Source of the DNA: Phaeodactylibacter luteus
GTDB taxonomy: Bacteria; Bacteroidota; Bacteroidia; Chitinophagales; Saprospiraceae
Reading direction: 5' to 3'
DNA length: 64,000 bases
Assembly: GCF_007993045.1 (NCBI RefSeq)
Contig: NZ_VOOR01000025.1
Coordinates: 18,607 to 82,606, forward strand
The notes under the pieces are model-generated. The model did no database searches. It worked only from the letters and a program-made list of their open reading frames with translations, and was not told the origin of the DNA. Position 1 is the stretch's first letter. Each line of letters starts with the position of its first letter. The position numbers were made by a program, and so were the translations under genes. Shown here one piece after another: positions 37,149 through 45,596 of this stretch.

Positions 37149-37516
37149 GGGCGCAAATCAGATTGCCCTTTTTTTGCCTGCCCCCTCCGCAAGGATAGGG
37201 GCCTGCCCCTGCCTTGAGGGCAGGTGCCGCTATGCTACGGGGCTCGCTATCCGCTCGGCCCTGTCGGGCTTGCCACCCCTTCGCAGCGCTAGTGCCTTAA
37301 GTCATAAATCTCTGATACTTAAGTTGAAGTTATTTTCCGGCTAATCAAGGCTAAGGTTCGCGACTTTAGCCCGAGCTAAAGGAGCGGTTCTTTAACGAAG
37401 AGTAGACGGAAAATAACGAAACTTGGGGTGTCAAGGATTTATGGCTTGAGGCACTAGGCCAATGCCAGGCTAGAACCTGAAAAGCATAAACGCCTGCAAT
37501 ATTTTGGTTTAGGCCC
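37149..37516 (-). mobile_element. M1 element copy D, split by M3
   Basis: Reverse-oriented M1 from GGGCGCAAATCAGATTGCCC (37149) to ATTTTGGTTTAGGCCC (37516). It is interrupted between GCGCTAG and GCCAATGCC by a complete M3 element (37293-37453) with a CTAG duplication; removing M3 gives back the standard M1 core AGCGCTAGGCCAATGCC. Its own flanks (AGAGCAGG / CGTACAGG) agree at 5 of 8 positions, perhaps a decayed target duplication. Confidence 0.8.
37293..37453. mobile_element. M3 element copy 2 (161 bp), inserted in M1
   Basis: Starts TGCCTTAAGTCATAAATC and ends GATTTATGGCTTGAGGCA, the same 161-bp length as copy 1 with only scattered base differences. Perfect 4-bp flanks CTAG (37289-37292 and 37454-37457). 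The interior is palindromic with the central hairpin CTTTAGC-CCGA-GCTAAAG. CTAG-type duplication is typical of IS5-group transposases; no transposase is present here. Confidence 0.85.
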
Positions 37517-37560
37517 CGTACAGGTAGGCAGGCTGTGGGGCAGAAAGGGCGCCCCACAGG

Positions 37561-38337
37561 TCATTTCAGTATTTTCAGCTCAGCCAAGAGGTGCTTCCGG
37601 TAGGCATATCCAATAGGGAGGGTTTCATCGCCCTTCTCTAAAATTAGATTGCCCTCTTTGATGTTAAGGCTTTTGATATGCTTCCGGTTGACGGCATAAG
37701 CTTTGTGTGCACGCAAAAACAAGGGGTAGAGCTCTTGTTCAATCATTTTGAGCTGTACATTGGTCGGGAAGTTGCGCCTGCCCACCCGCGCGTAGGTCAG
37801 TTTGTCTTTAGAGTAGAAATAAGAGATATCACACAAGTCTATCCCTTTGAAGGAGTCGCCAACCCTGAAATAAGCTTTATCATCAGTGATGAGGGGCGGC
37901 ACAGCCGGGGGCTGTGGGCGGGCCTCATTTTTCTCCCTGAACTCGATATGCTGATTGATGGCTATATCTAATGCTTGGATCAGCTTGAAGCGGGAGATCT
38001 CTTTGCTCATAAAGTTGGTGGGGTTGACATGCCTGGCTTTGAAGTAGAATTCTTCGGTGAAGAAGGAAGTCAGGAAAATGATGGGGACCTCCTGATCGGC
38101 CTCCCTGATCTGTTCTGCAAGCTCGATGCCATTGGTCTGGCCTTCGCCCAAATCAATATCGAGTATGCAGACATGAGGCTGTTCCTGCTCAAAAAGGGCA
38201 AACGCATCGCGTGCATTGTCTGCGAAAATAGGCTGTTGGATGTGGAGCTCGTCGAGCAGGAGCTGCAATAATGAGCGAAAGGAAACGGAATCTTCAACAA
38301 TCAGGAGCTTGATGTTTGGAAAGATGACATTATGCAT
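37561..38337 (-). CDS. LytTR-family response regulator
   Basis: 258 residues from ATG 38337 (MHNVIFPNIKLLIVEDS); an upstream in-frame Met would add 31 unlikely residues. Residues 8-130 are a receiver domain with acidic pocket Glu15/Asp16, phospho-acceptor Asp60 in CILDIDLGEG, Thr90 and Lys112. Residues ~155-258 are a LytTR DNA-binding domain (ISYFYSKDKLTYARV, FLRAHKAYAVNRKHIKSL). It regulates transcription on phosphorylation. No kinase is adjacent; the TPR histidine kinase at 43-45 kb is the nearest candidate partner (inference). Confidence 0.93.
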   Translation of the reverse strand: MHNVIFPNIKLLIVEDSVSFRSLLQLLLDELHIQQPIFADNARDAFALFEQEQPHVCILDIDLGEGQTNGIELAEQIREADQEVPIIFLTSFFTEEFYFKARHVNPTNFMSKEISRFKLIQALDIAINQHIEFREKNEARPQPPAVPPLITDDKAYFRVGDSFKGIDLCDISYFYSKDKLTYARVGRRNFPTNVQLKMIEQELYPLFLRAHKAYAVNRKHIKSLNIKEGNLILEKGDETLPIGYAYRKHLLAELKILK

Positions 38338-39429
38338 TTTGTTAACGTAAGGAGTTTTTGCGCGTGCCCAGATACCTGAGAGCGCCCACTGTTGGCACAT
38401 ATCAAATGGGGCAACCCTTAGGTTTAGCAACGCAGCGTGTGCACTAATATTAGCCTTATAGGATTAGTGTTTGTGTTTTTTAGCTTGGGACAGCGGGTTT
38501 TGGGCGATCTGAGGTGTGAAACCGGCGTTCAGCGCAGCTCGAAGCCCTGCTTTTACATGAAAATCAGGGAGCGGCTTTGTGACGCAGCAAAGCCGGGATA
38601 GTAACCTTTTTAATGCTAAGGCCCCTATAAAGCAGGTGGTGAAGACAGCCCCTGCTCTATCAGGCTTTGGCAGGCTTTAACTTTCAGGGCATCAGGTACG
38701 CTAATTTACGCAAGAAACTCAACTGTGCGCAATCGGACACCTGATTTGACAGGGTAATTGCAAGTCTTTTCATTGCCTCGGCTTTGTTGATGGGGAGCAC
38801 AGGGCATTGCATTGCCGCCTGCGCAAAGGCGGTTCAGCCCCAATCCTGTAGGGCGTTTTGGGCTCGGCCCTCACGTCTCAGTCAGCCCCTTAATATGCTT
38901 TCATCCCCTTTTTTGACCCGTTCATCTGCTTATACGTGCGTTTGTCTGAAAGGTTCTTCTTGACCCTGTTCAATAACCTTTTCTTTACAAGTAGTTAGGA
39001 CAAGTTCAGTGTGTTGAACTTACTTAAGTGTAGTAATGCTTATTTATTTCTTGGCTTTGCCGCAGGTGTAGCTCCCTGTTGGCAAAGCCAATTTTAGAAG
39101 AGCAAGCGTTTTCGTAAAGTTGCAGTTCTGTATTTGTAGCTTGATAATCCAACATTAGTCAGTAATGACTTGCTCTCTTTTGCCTCTCTTCGCCGAACGC
39201 CTCGCTGAATTCCTCCTAGCGCCCTATTACCCACGCTTTGTGTAGGTTGTACCTACGTCTTTTGTCTCGATAGCCGGAAAATAGCGGCCCCATGTCTTTA
39301 TACTATGCAGCAGGCGCGGAGCAGCATCCTGACTTAGGTGGCCATAACAAACTTGGTATTGGGCAAAGAGGGCAGAGCGCAGGCTGAAAATCCGAGGCTA
39401 TTCAGGGCTTTGTTGGCCATAGGATGAGA
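38338..39429. other. Gene-free ~1.1 kb stretch
   Basis: No ORF of credible length or composition on either strand and no tRNA or rRNA match by eye. It contains a long inverted repeat at 39051-39091 and a smaller one (AAGTTCA-GTGTGT-TGAACTT near 39002-39021). The left end should contain the promoter of the response-regulator gene. Confidence 0.5.
39051..39091 (+). terminator. Long hairpin, possible terminator of an unseen transcript
   Basis: Perfect 11-bp stem TTGGCTTTGCC / GGCAAAGCCAA with inner CAGG/CCTG pairing, followed by TTTTAG on the plus strand. No upstream gene is seen on the plus strand, so it may end a small RNA or be a leftover of a lost gene. Confidence 0.4.
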
Positions 39430-39549
39430 CCGGACGAGCGCTGCGGAGGGGTGGGAAGCCCGATAGGGCCGAGCGAGGAGCGAGCCCCGCAGCATAGCGG
39501 CCACTGCTGTCAGGCAGAGGCGGCCCCAATCCTAAGGACAAGGGGGGAT
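39430..39549 (+). repeat. M1 element copy E, degenerate core only
   Basis: Matches the M1 core (GAGCGCTGCGGAGGGG, CCCGATAGGGCCGAGCG, GAGCCCCGCAGCATAGCGGC, then CCCCAATCCTAAGGA for CCCCTATCCTTGCGG), with many changes and without recognisable tips. It lies just upstream of the first peroxidase gene. Confidence 0.6.
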
Positions 39550-39653
39550 CCAGAAAACAACAATTTTGGGTTGTGCTCAGTGGGCATTGTCGTGTTGCCG
39601 GGCCATGAAAGGTCTTTTCTTAGGCTTTTCTTCATCTTATAAACTAAACAACC

Positions 39654-41141
39654 ATGAAAAATTTACACATCTATGTAGGGCTGCTAATCATGCTTATCGT
39701 CTTTACAGCAGGCACAATAGATCTAGACCACCTTTTTGATTATTCGAGCCAAGAAATACCAGATTACGCCAGTGGAATTGAAATTTTTGACGACGAGATT
39801 TTTGACAACGAGCCTGACTACAATCGGATTAATGATGCCATAGCGACATTAGGCAGGGTACTTTTTTACGATAAGAAACTGTCTTCGGACAATACAGTAT
39901 CTTGTGCAAGTTGTCATAAGCAGGCCAATGCTTTTGGGGATACGGAGGTTGCAAGCCAAGGCGTGAATGGAACGACTAACCGTCATGCTATGCGCCTGGT
40001 GAATGTCAGGAATATCTTACGCCCAGAAAACCCCTTTGGTCTCGGTTTTTTTTGGGATCAGCGGGTATCTATGCTGGAGGAAGCCGTCACTATGCCCATC
40101 GAAGATCACATAGAAATGGGTAACAGTGGGCAGAATGGAGCTCCCGACTTTGACGATGTGATCGAAGAATTGGCAGCATTGGATTACTATCAGCAGCTAT
40201 TTGCCTTTGCTTTTGGCGATTCAGAAGTGACAAAAGATAGGATAGGCAGAGCATTAGCACAATTCTTGCGCAGTATCATGTCTTATGACTCCAAGTTTGA
40301 TCAAGGAATGGAATTGGTAGATGATATTTTGGAGCCTTTCCCCAATTTCACAGAAGAAGAAAACTTAGGGAAAGCTCTTTGTCTTGAAGTGCCTGAGATA
40401 GAAATTGGGGAAAATTTTGCAAACAGGATCGGAGGAGGATTGGGCTGTACGAATGGTTGTCATTTTCCCGGTAATTTCTCTTCTTCGTCTGAGGGGCTGC
40501 ACAATGGGGTAATTACAGAAATAGATGGAACGCCTAATCTACAGTTCACTAAATCGCCCACACTGCGCGACCTTTTTAACCCTCAGGGCGAGGTGAACGG
40601 GCCAATGTTTGCCAATGGTAAAGCGGCCACATTCGAGGATGTGCTCAATCATTACAATGACAGCTTGGAGGTCGTAAATGGCATTGGCTTGGGTTTTAGC
40701 TTTTTTAATCCGCAGGGCAATCTTGTCCCTACGCGATTCCACATGACAGAGGAAGAAAAAGCACAGGTTACGGCATTCTTGAAAACCCTTACCGGGCAAG
40801 CGGTATACACGGATGAAAAGTGGTCAAACCCCTTTGATGAGGATGGGAATATTAATATTGTGGGCAATGGCATCAGCTTCGTAACGCAAAACCTCACAAC
40901 CCAAGAGCTTAATATTTTCCCAAACCCAGCAACCGGCTATATCCGCTTAAAGGACTTGCCAACGGGCAGCTATATGCTCAAAGTTCACAATCTTCAAGGC
41001 CAGGAAATGCTGTGCGAATCGGATGTAGATGCGGGCCGCGCACCAATTGGGGTGGCGCATTTGCCGTCGGGCGTATATAGTGTGTCGGTTTTTAATCGCT
41101 CAGAAAATAAGGTTTACGCAGGTCAATTTGTAAAGCACTAA
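39654..41141 (+). CDS. Secreted di-heme cytochrome c peroxidase (MauG-like) with T9SS sorting tail, copy 1
   Basis: 495 residues. Signal peptide MKNLHIYVGLLIMLIVFTAG. The bacterial CcpA/MauG fold is seen: LGRVLFYDKKLSSDN, first heme CASCH (Cys84, Cys87, His88), FWDQR, RIGRALAQFLRSIMSYDSKFD and a second heme site CTNGCH (Cys265, Cys269, His270), then SPTLRDLFNPQGEVNGPMF. The second site has three residues between the cysteines (CX3CH), not the usual two. Residues ~420-495 are a T9SS type A sorting domain (LNIFPNPATGYI ... LPSGVYSVSVFNR). The likely role is peroxide reduction or oxidation of a partner at the cell surface. Confidence 0.9.
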   Translation: MKNLHIYVGLLIMLIVFTAGTIDLDHLFDYSSQEIPDYASGIEIFDDEIFDNEPDYNRINDAIATLGRVLFYDKKLSSDNTVSCASCHKQANAFGDTEVASQGVNGTTNRHAMRLVNVRNILRPENPFGLGFFWDQRVSMLEEAVTMPIEDHIEMGNSGQNGAPDFDDVIEELAALDYYQQLFAFAFGDSEVTKDRIGRALAQFLRSIMSYDSKFDQGMELVDDILEPFPNFTEEENLGKALCLEVPEIEIGENFANRIGGGLGCTNGCHFPGNFSSSSEGLHNGVITEIDGTPNLQFTKSPTLRDLFNPQGEVNGPMFANGKAATFEDVLNHYNDSLEVVNGIGLGFSFFNPQGNLVPTRFHMTEEEKAQVTAFLKTLTGQAVYTDEKWSNPFDEDGNINIVGNGISFVTQNLTTQELNIFPNPATGYIRLKDLPTGSYMLKVHNLQGQEMLCESDVDAGRAPIGVAHLPSGVYSVSVFNRSENKVYAGQFVKH

Positions 41142-41146
41142 TTCTA

Positions 41147-41183
41147 ACAGATGGCAGGCGCTTCCTAAGCGCCTGCCATCTGT
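41147..41183 (+). terminator. Terminator of peroxidase copy 1
   Basis: Perfect 17-bp stem ACAGATGGCAGGCGCTT / AAGCGCCTGCCATCTGT with a 3-nt loop, 5 bp after the stop. The tail is TTACAGG, so the U-run is short; it is symmetrical and may act both ways. Confidence 0.8.
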
Positions 41184-41188
41184 TTACA

Positions 41189-41382
41189 GGGCGCAAACCA
41201 GGTTGTCGTTTTTTTGCTTGCCCCCTCCGCAAGGATAGGGGCCTGCCCCTGCCCGGCGGCAGGGGCCGCTATACTACGGGGCTCGCTATCCGCTCTGCCC
41301 TAACAAGCGCTCTAATACCCCTGCGCAGCGCTAGTCCAATGCCAGGCTAACTGAAACGCCTGCGACATTTTGGTTTACGCGC
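41189..41382 (-). mobile_element. M1 element copy F
   Basis: Reverse-oriented, from GGGCGCAAACCAGGTTGTCG to CGACATTTTGGTTTACGCGC, with both tips recognisable. The core has changes (CTCTGCCCTAACAAGCGCTC for CTCGGCCCTGTCGGGCTTGC). No target duplication is visible (TGTTTACA left, AATTCCAC right). It fills most of the gap between the two peroxidase genes. Confidence 0.75.
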
Positions 41383-41515
41383 AATTCCACTCTAATCAAG
41401 GCAAGGACGGATCCAGAAAACAACAATTTTGAGTTGTGCTCAGTGGGCATTGCTGTATTGGCGGGCCATGGAAGGTCTTTTTTAGGCTTTTCTTCATCTT
41501 ATTAAACTAAAAACC

Positions 41516-42988
41516 ATGAAAAATTTACACATCTATGTAGGGCTGCTAATCATGCTTATCGTCTTTACAGCAGGCACAATAGATCTAGACCACCTTTTTG
41601 ATTATTCGAGCCAAGAAATACCAGCTTACGCCGATGCATTTGGAATTCATGACGACGAGCCTGACTACAATCGGATCAATGATACCATAGCGACATTAGG
41701 GAGGGTGCTGTTTTACGATAAGAAACTGTCTTCGGACAATACGATAGCTTGTGCAAGTTGTCATAAGCAGGCTAATGCTTTTGGGGATACGGAGGTTGCA
41801 AGCCAAGGCGTGAATGGCACCACTAACCTTCATGCTATGCGCCTGGTAAATGTCAGGAACATCCAAAACTCAGGTGGCCCATTTGACATCGGTTTTTTTT
41901 GGGATCAGCGGGACTCTATATTGGAGGAAGCCGTTACTAAGCCTATCGAAGATCACATAGAAATGGGTAACAGTGGGCAGAATGGAGCTCCCGACTTTGA
42001 TGATGTAATGGAGGAATTGGCAGCATTGGATTACTATCAGCAGCTATTTGCCTTTGCTTTTGGCGATTCAGAAGTAACAAGAGATAGGATAGGCAGAGCA
42101 TTAGCACAATTCTTGCGCAGTATCATGTCTTATGACTCCAAGTTTGATCAAGGAATGGAATTGGTAGATGATATTTCGGAGCCTTTCCCTAATTTCACAG
42201 AAGAAGAAAACTTAGGGAAAGCTCTTTGTCTTGAAGCGCCTGAGATAGAAATTGGGGAAAATTTTGCAAACAGGATCGGGGGAGGCCTAGGCTGTGCAAC
42301 TTTTTGTCATGTTCCTGGCAATTTCTCTTCTGCTTCAGAGGGGCTGCACAATGGGGTAATTACAGAAATAGATGGAACGCCTAATCTACAGTTGACTAAA
42401 TCGCCTACACTGCGTGATCTTTTTAACCCTCAGGGCGAGGTGAACGGGCCAATGTTTGCCAATGGTAAAGCGGCCACATTTGATGATGTGCTCAATCATT
42501 ACAATGACAGCCTGGAAGTCGTAAATGGCCTAGGCTTGGGTTTTGCCTTTTTTAATCCGCAGGGCAATATTGTCCCTACGCGATTTCACATGACAGAGGA
42601 AGAAAAAGCACAGGTTACGGCATTCGTGAAAACCCTTACCGGGCAAGCGATATACACGGATGAAAAGTGGTCAAACCCCTTTGATGAGGATGGGAATATT
42701 AATATTGTGGGCAATGGCATCAGTTTCGTAACGCAAAACCTCACAACCCAAGAGCTTAATATTTTCCCAAACCCAGCAACCGGCTATATCCGCTTAAAGG
42801 ATTTGCCTACGGGTAGCTATATGCTCAAAGTTCACAATCTTCAAGGCCAGGAAATGCTGTGCGAATCGGATGTAGATGCGGGCCGCGCACCAATTGGGGT
42901 GGCGCATTTGCCGTCGGGCGTATATAGTGTGTCGGTTTTTAATCGCTCAGAAAATAAGGTTTACGCAGGTCAATTTGTAAAGCACTAA
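41516..42988 (+). CDS. Secreted di-heme cytochrome c peroxidase (MauG-like) with T9SS sorting tail, copy 2
   Basis: 490 residues, paralogue of the 39654 gene with the same layout: signal peptide, first heme CASCH, FWDQRDSILEEA, second heme CATFCH (Cys260, Cys264, His265) and the same T9SS tail, which is identical in sequence to that of copy 1. The second heme site again has CX3CH although the residues between the cysteines differ (ATF here, TNG in copy 1), so the extra residue is kept while its neighbours drift. The region after FDIGFFWDQ and the N-terminal acidic stretch have changed most. Probably both are expressed from their own copies of the shared promoter block. Confidence 0.9.
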   Translation: MKNLHIYVGLLIMLIVFTAGTIDLDHLFDYSSQEIPAYADAFGIHDDEPDYNRINDTIATLGRVLFYDKKLSSDNTIACASCHKQANAFGDTEVASQGVNGTTNLHAMRLVNVRNIQNSGGPFDIGFFWDQRDSILEEAVTKPIEDHIEMGNSGQNGAPDFDDVMEELAALDYYQQLFAFAFGDSEVTRDRIGRALAQFLRSIMSYDSKFDQGMELVDDISEPFPNFTEEENLGKALCLEAPEIEIGENFANRIGGGLGCATFCHVPGNFSSASEGLHNGVITEIDGTPNLQLTKSPTLRDLFNPQGEVNGPMFANGKAATFDDVLNHYNDSLEVVNGLGLGFAFFNPQGNIVPTRFHMTEEEKAQVTAFVKTLTGQAIYTDEKWSNPFDEDGNINIVGNGISFVTQNLTTQELNIFPNPATGYIRLKDLPTGSYMLKVHNLQGQEMLCESDVDAGRAPIGVAHLPSGVYSVSVFNRSENKVYAGQFVKH

Positions 42989-42993
42989 TTCTA

Positions 42994-43030
42994 ACAGATG
43001 GCAGGCGCTTAGGAAGCACCTGCCATCTGT
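42994..43030 (+). terminator. Terminator of peroxidase copy 2
   Basis: Stem ACAGATGGCAGGCGCTT / AAGCACCTGCCATCTGT with one G-T pair and loop AGG, followed by TTAAACC. Same element as after copy 1, and positioned to serve the convergent histidine kinase gene as well. Confidence 0.8.
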
Positions 43031-43071
43031 TTAAACCGCTTTAAGCAAGTTGAGGGTTGCGGATAAACCCT

Positions 43072-45060
43072 CTAAAGTTTGCGAATGACAAACCTAACGC
43101 CCGTGTCATACTGCGCGTCTACGTTGATACTGTACCCATATTGTTCGAGGTTGGCCTTCAGCAGGTTCAGCCCACTATGCCGGTCGTCTCTTTCCCTGAA
43201 GAGCTGTTCATGCTGAGCCGGCGTAAGCGCAGGGCCGTTGTTTTCCCAAACTATTTCTGCATCTGAGCTGCTTTTTCGAGCGTATACGGATAAGGAAGGC
43301 CGTTCGGAATCCGGAACGCCATGTTTCAGGGTATTGGTCATCAGGTTGTGAAAGAGCTGCCGTATGATAAAATCAGGCAAGTCTAGACTGGGAAGGGGAA
43401 GTGACTTTGTGCGGAATGATTTTTTCCCCAGTGCTTCATTGAACATCAGGAGTGTTTCTTCTAACGCCGGGTTGGGGTCTGTCGAACGGTGATCTACGTA
43501 CTCAGAAATGAAAGGCATCTGCAATAGCCTTAAAGCATAGTCCTTGAGCGATTTCAAAGCATCACGGATCAGCATCATGGGCTTTTGGCTTGCACCTGTA
43601 TCCCCCATGCTGTAGAGTATCGTACTGCTTATGGCCAAGTCCAGGTTGCCAATTAAATCATGTGAAACACTGCGTACCATCCTTTCAATGCGGTTGTTCA
43701 GTACGGACAGCTTTTCGTTGAGCCGCTTGCGTTTTTTGTTCTCGTAGTAGAATACCACAGCTAGCGCAATTGCGAGCAGAAGTATCACAGCTAGAAGGTA
43801 GATGAGCTGTTGTTTTTTATTTAGCGCCAATGTGCTCAATGCTTGCTGTTCCTGCTGTTTGGCCTCCAATAGGCGGAGTTCGAAGCCGGCTTTGATCCGT
43901 TCGGCTTCTCGGATGGCCTCGCTGTTCAGCAGGGAGTCGGCTGTAGTTTTGAACACCTCCAAGTATTTTACGGCCTGTTTATAATCGCCCATCTCTTTAT
44001 ACCCCAGGTAAAGGCATTCTGCTGCATCGCGCTTTTGCTCGAGCAAGCCGCTCGACTCGGACACCTCTAAGGCTTCTTTGCAGGCTTGGGTGGCTGCTGC
44101 CGGGGCATTTTTTTGTAGCAGCAGACGCCCTTCCCACTCCAACGCTTTACAGGTATTGAAAGCAGAGGCACTCACCTCTGCCGCAAGTTTTAAGTTGGGC
44201 AGTATAGCCTGTGCTGAGTCATACTTTTCTTCCGCTAACAGGGCCTCTACGAGGTTGGCGTAGTTATTCGCTATAATTTCGAGGTACCTAGCATGAATTT
44301 GAAGGCTGTCTTTTTCGAGCTTAGTACTTAAAGGGTCGGTGATTAGGCTTTCAAGAGCCTGAATGATGACAGCTTTGGCTTGCGGCCATTTCTCCTGACG
44401 TTTCAGTAGCTCGCCTTTATTGCTCAGGAAATATAGCAATAGCGATCTGTGATCATTATGCTGCTCTATCAGCTGCATCCCTTCTTCTATTTTTGATTGT
44501 ACTTCTTCAAACGCACCAAGCTCTAAGTACAATCCGGCAAGATTAGATTTATTCAAAATCCGAGTCCGTAAGTATCTAGGGTGTAAAGCTTGAAGACTTT
44601 GCTCGCTTTTCAGAGCGTAATGAATGGCTTGCTCGAAGTTTCCTAATTTGTGGAAATTAGCTGATAATGTATTGTATAAGGTGATATTTAATATCTCGAA
44701 ATCACGAGTGTTTGAGAGTGCTTCTTGTATGATCCTTATAGATTGGATTGAGGAGTCTTTAGACACCAGAGCATAGCTAAAAACGATAGCTGCTTTCAGT
44801 TTTTGTTGTTCTCCATCCGCGTTCAAAGATTTACTCAAGGTGTACGCTTGTCTTGATAAATGGAATATAGAATCAGGATGTAAGTTAGCTTGCCGCCTGG
44901 CTAGATACAAATAAAGAGCATCGATGCGCGACACTGTAGGTGCGTTTTTATCCTGCCAAACGTTAAACAGGCTATCAAGCTGCTGTGCGTTGACAAAGGA
45001 GTTGGGCCAAGCGCACACAATTGCGCAAAGGATGAGGGACAAGCGTTTGATAAGGAGCAT
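43072..45060 (-). CDS. TPR-repeat sensor histidine kinase
   Basis: 662 residues. Signal peptide (MLLIKRLSLILCAIVCAWPNS), a periplasmic TPR-like helical region (residues ~30-400), one membrane segment (YLLAVILLLAIALAVVFYY, ~421-439) and a cytoplasmic kinase core. The phospho-acceptor is His467 in MVRSVSHDLIGNLD; the ATP-binding N box is QLFHNLMTNTLKHG (Asn572, Asn576). The G1 box is weak (VWENNGPALTP). It likely senses a periplasmic signal and phosphorylates a LytTR- or other-type regulator. No regulator is adjacent; the LytTR regulator at 37.6 kb is a guess. The gap up to 45400 shows no further gene. Confidence 0.88.
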   Translation of the reverse strand: MLLIKRLSLILCAIVCAWPNSFVNAQQLDSLFNVWQDKNAPTVSRIDALYLYLARRQANLHPDSIFHLSRQAYTLSKSLNADGEQQKLKAAIVFSYALVSKDSSIQSIRIIQEALSNTRDFEILNITLYNTLSANFHKLGNFEQAIHYALKSEQSLQALHPRYLRTRILNKSNLAGLYLELGAFEEVQSKIEEGMQLIEQHNDHRSLLLYFLSNKGELLKRQEKWPQAKAVIIQALESLITDPLSTKLEKDSLQIHARYLEIIANNYANLVEALLAEEKYDSAQAILPNLKLAAEVSASAFNTCKALEWEGRLLLQKNAPAAATQACKEALEVSESSGLLEQKRDAAECLYLGYKEMGDYKQAVKYLEVFKTTADSLLNSEAIREAERIKAGFELRLLEAKQQEQQALSTLALNKKQQLIYLLAVILLLAIALAVVFYYENKKRKRLNEKLSVLNNRIERMVRSVSHDLIGNLDLAISSTILYSMGDTGASQKPMMLIRDALKSLKDYALRLLQMPFISEYVDHRSTDPNPALEETLLMFNEALGKKSFRTKSLPLPSLDLPDFIIRQLFHNLMTNTLKHGVPDSERPSLSVYARKSSSDAEIVWENNGPALTPAQHEQLFRERDDRHSGLNLLKANLEQYGYSINVDAQYDTGVRFVIRKL

Positions 45061-45502
45061 TGTATTTTATTTTGGACCTGTGCAGGCTTTGGATTTTGCA
45101 CAGACGGGTTTAGCTCGGCTGCTCATACCTGAGGACAATCAACAATTAATGTTGAAAAGCAATGCATGAAGCAGCTTTCTCATTTATGAAGTAGGCACTG
45201 GCAAAATTACTGCAAATTCATTTTCCTTGGCGTTTGAAAGCCAGAAAAATGAATCAAAGGCTACAGAAGAAGTAGGCTTTAATGCCAAATGACCGCATTT
45301 GGGGCCCCTCGTGCCGTCAGGCAAGGGGAGCCACATAGGGAAGCTTATCCTTCGTGCGCCCCTTTCAGTACGGCAGCCCAATTTCAGCTGTACAGCTCAA
45401 AATCCGGAGCGGGCATAATTTTCGTTGGTCGCCCCTATAGCTGCGTTCAGTTTCGATTTAGGGGGTTTCATCGCTGAAGAGCTGTAATGTGTTCAGGCAG
45501 AT

Positions 45503-45591
45503 GTGGTCCTTTGCAGCATACTTTAGCTATGCTGCTCAGCCGCTGAAGGCTGAGCCCTTGGAACGTTGTAAGCATAGCCACTGCGGACCAC
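45503..45591 (+). promoter_or_regulatory. Structured 5' leader, copy 1
   Basis: An 89-nt fold ends 5 nt before the start codon at 45597. Outer stem GTGGTCC (45503-45509) with GGACCAC (45585-45591); inner hairpin GCAGCATA (45513-45520) with TATGCTGC (45528-45535), loop CTTTAGC; second hairpin CTCAGCC with GGCTGAG (45548-45554). AGCATAGC (45571-45578) can also pair with GCTATGCT (45526-45533), so two mutually exclusive folds are possible. The frame is open through here, but in copy 2 an extra base breaks it, which supports a non-coding leader. Confidence 0.55.
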
Positions 45592-45596
45592 GATTC

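Larger units (their letters stand above)
39540..43030 (+). repeat. Tandem duplication of the di-heme peroxidase unit
   Basis: The segment 39540-41183 (promoter region, gene, terminator) is repeated at about 41405-43030. The ~110-bp upstream block (GGATCCAGAAAACAACAATT and on), the coding sequence (near identical in most of its length) and the terminator hairpin are all shared. Differences cluster at residues ~36-50, 105-125 and around the second heme motif. M1 copy F lies between the two units. Confidence 0.9.

Noticed and set aside
45489..45596. N-terminal extension of the 217-aa protein through the leader
   Set aside because: The frame is broken by one extra base in copy 2, and the signal peptide starts at the later Met in all copies.
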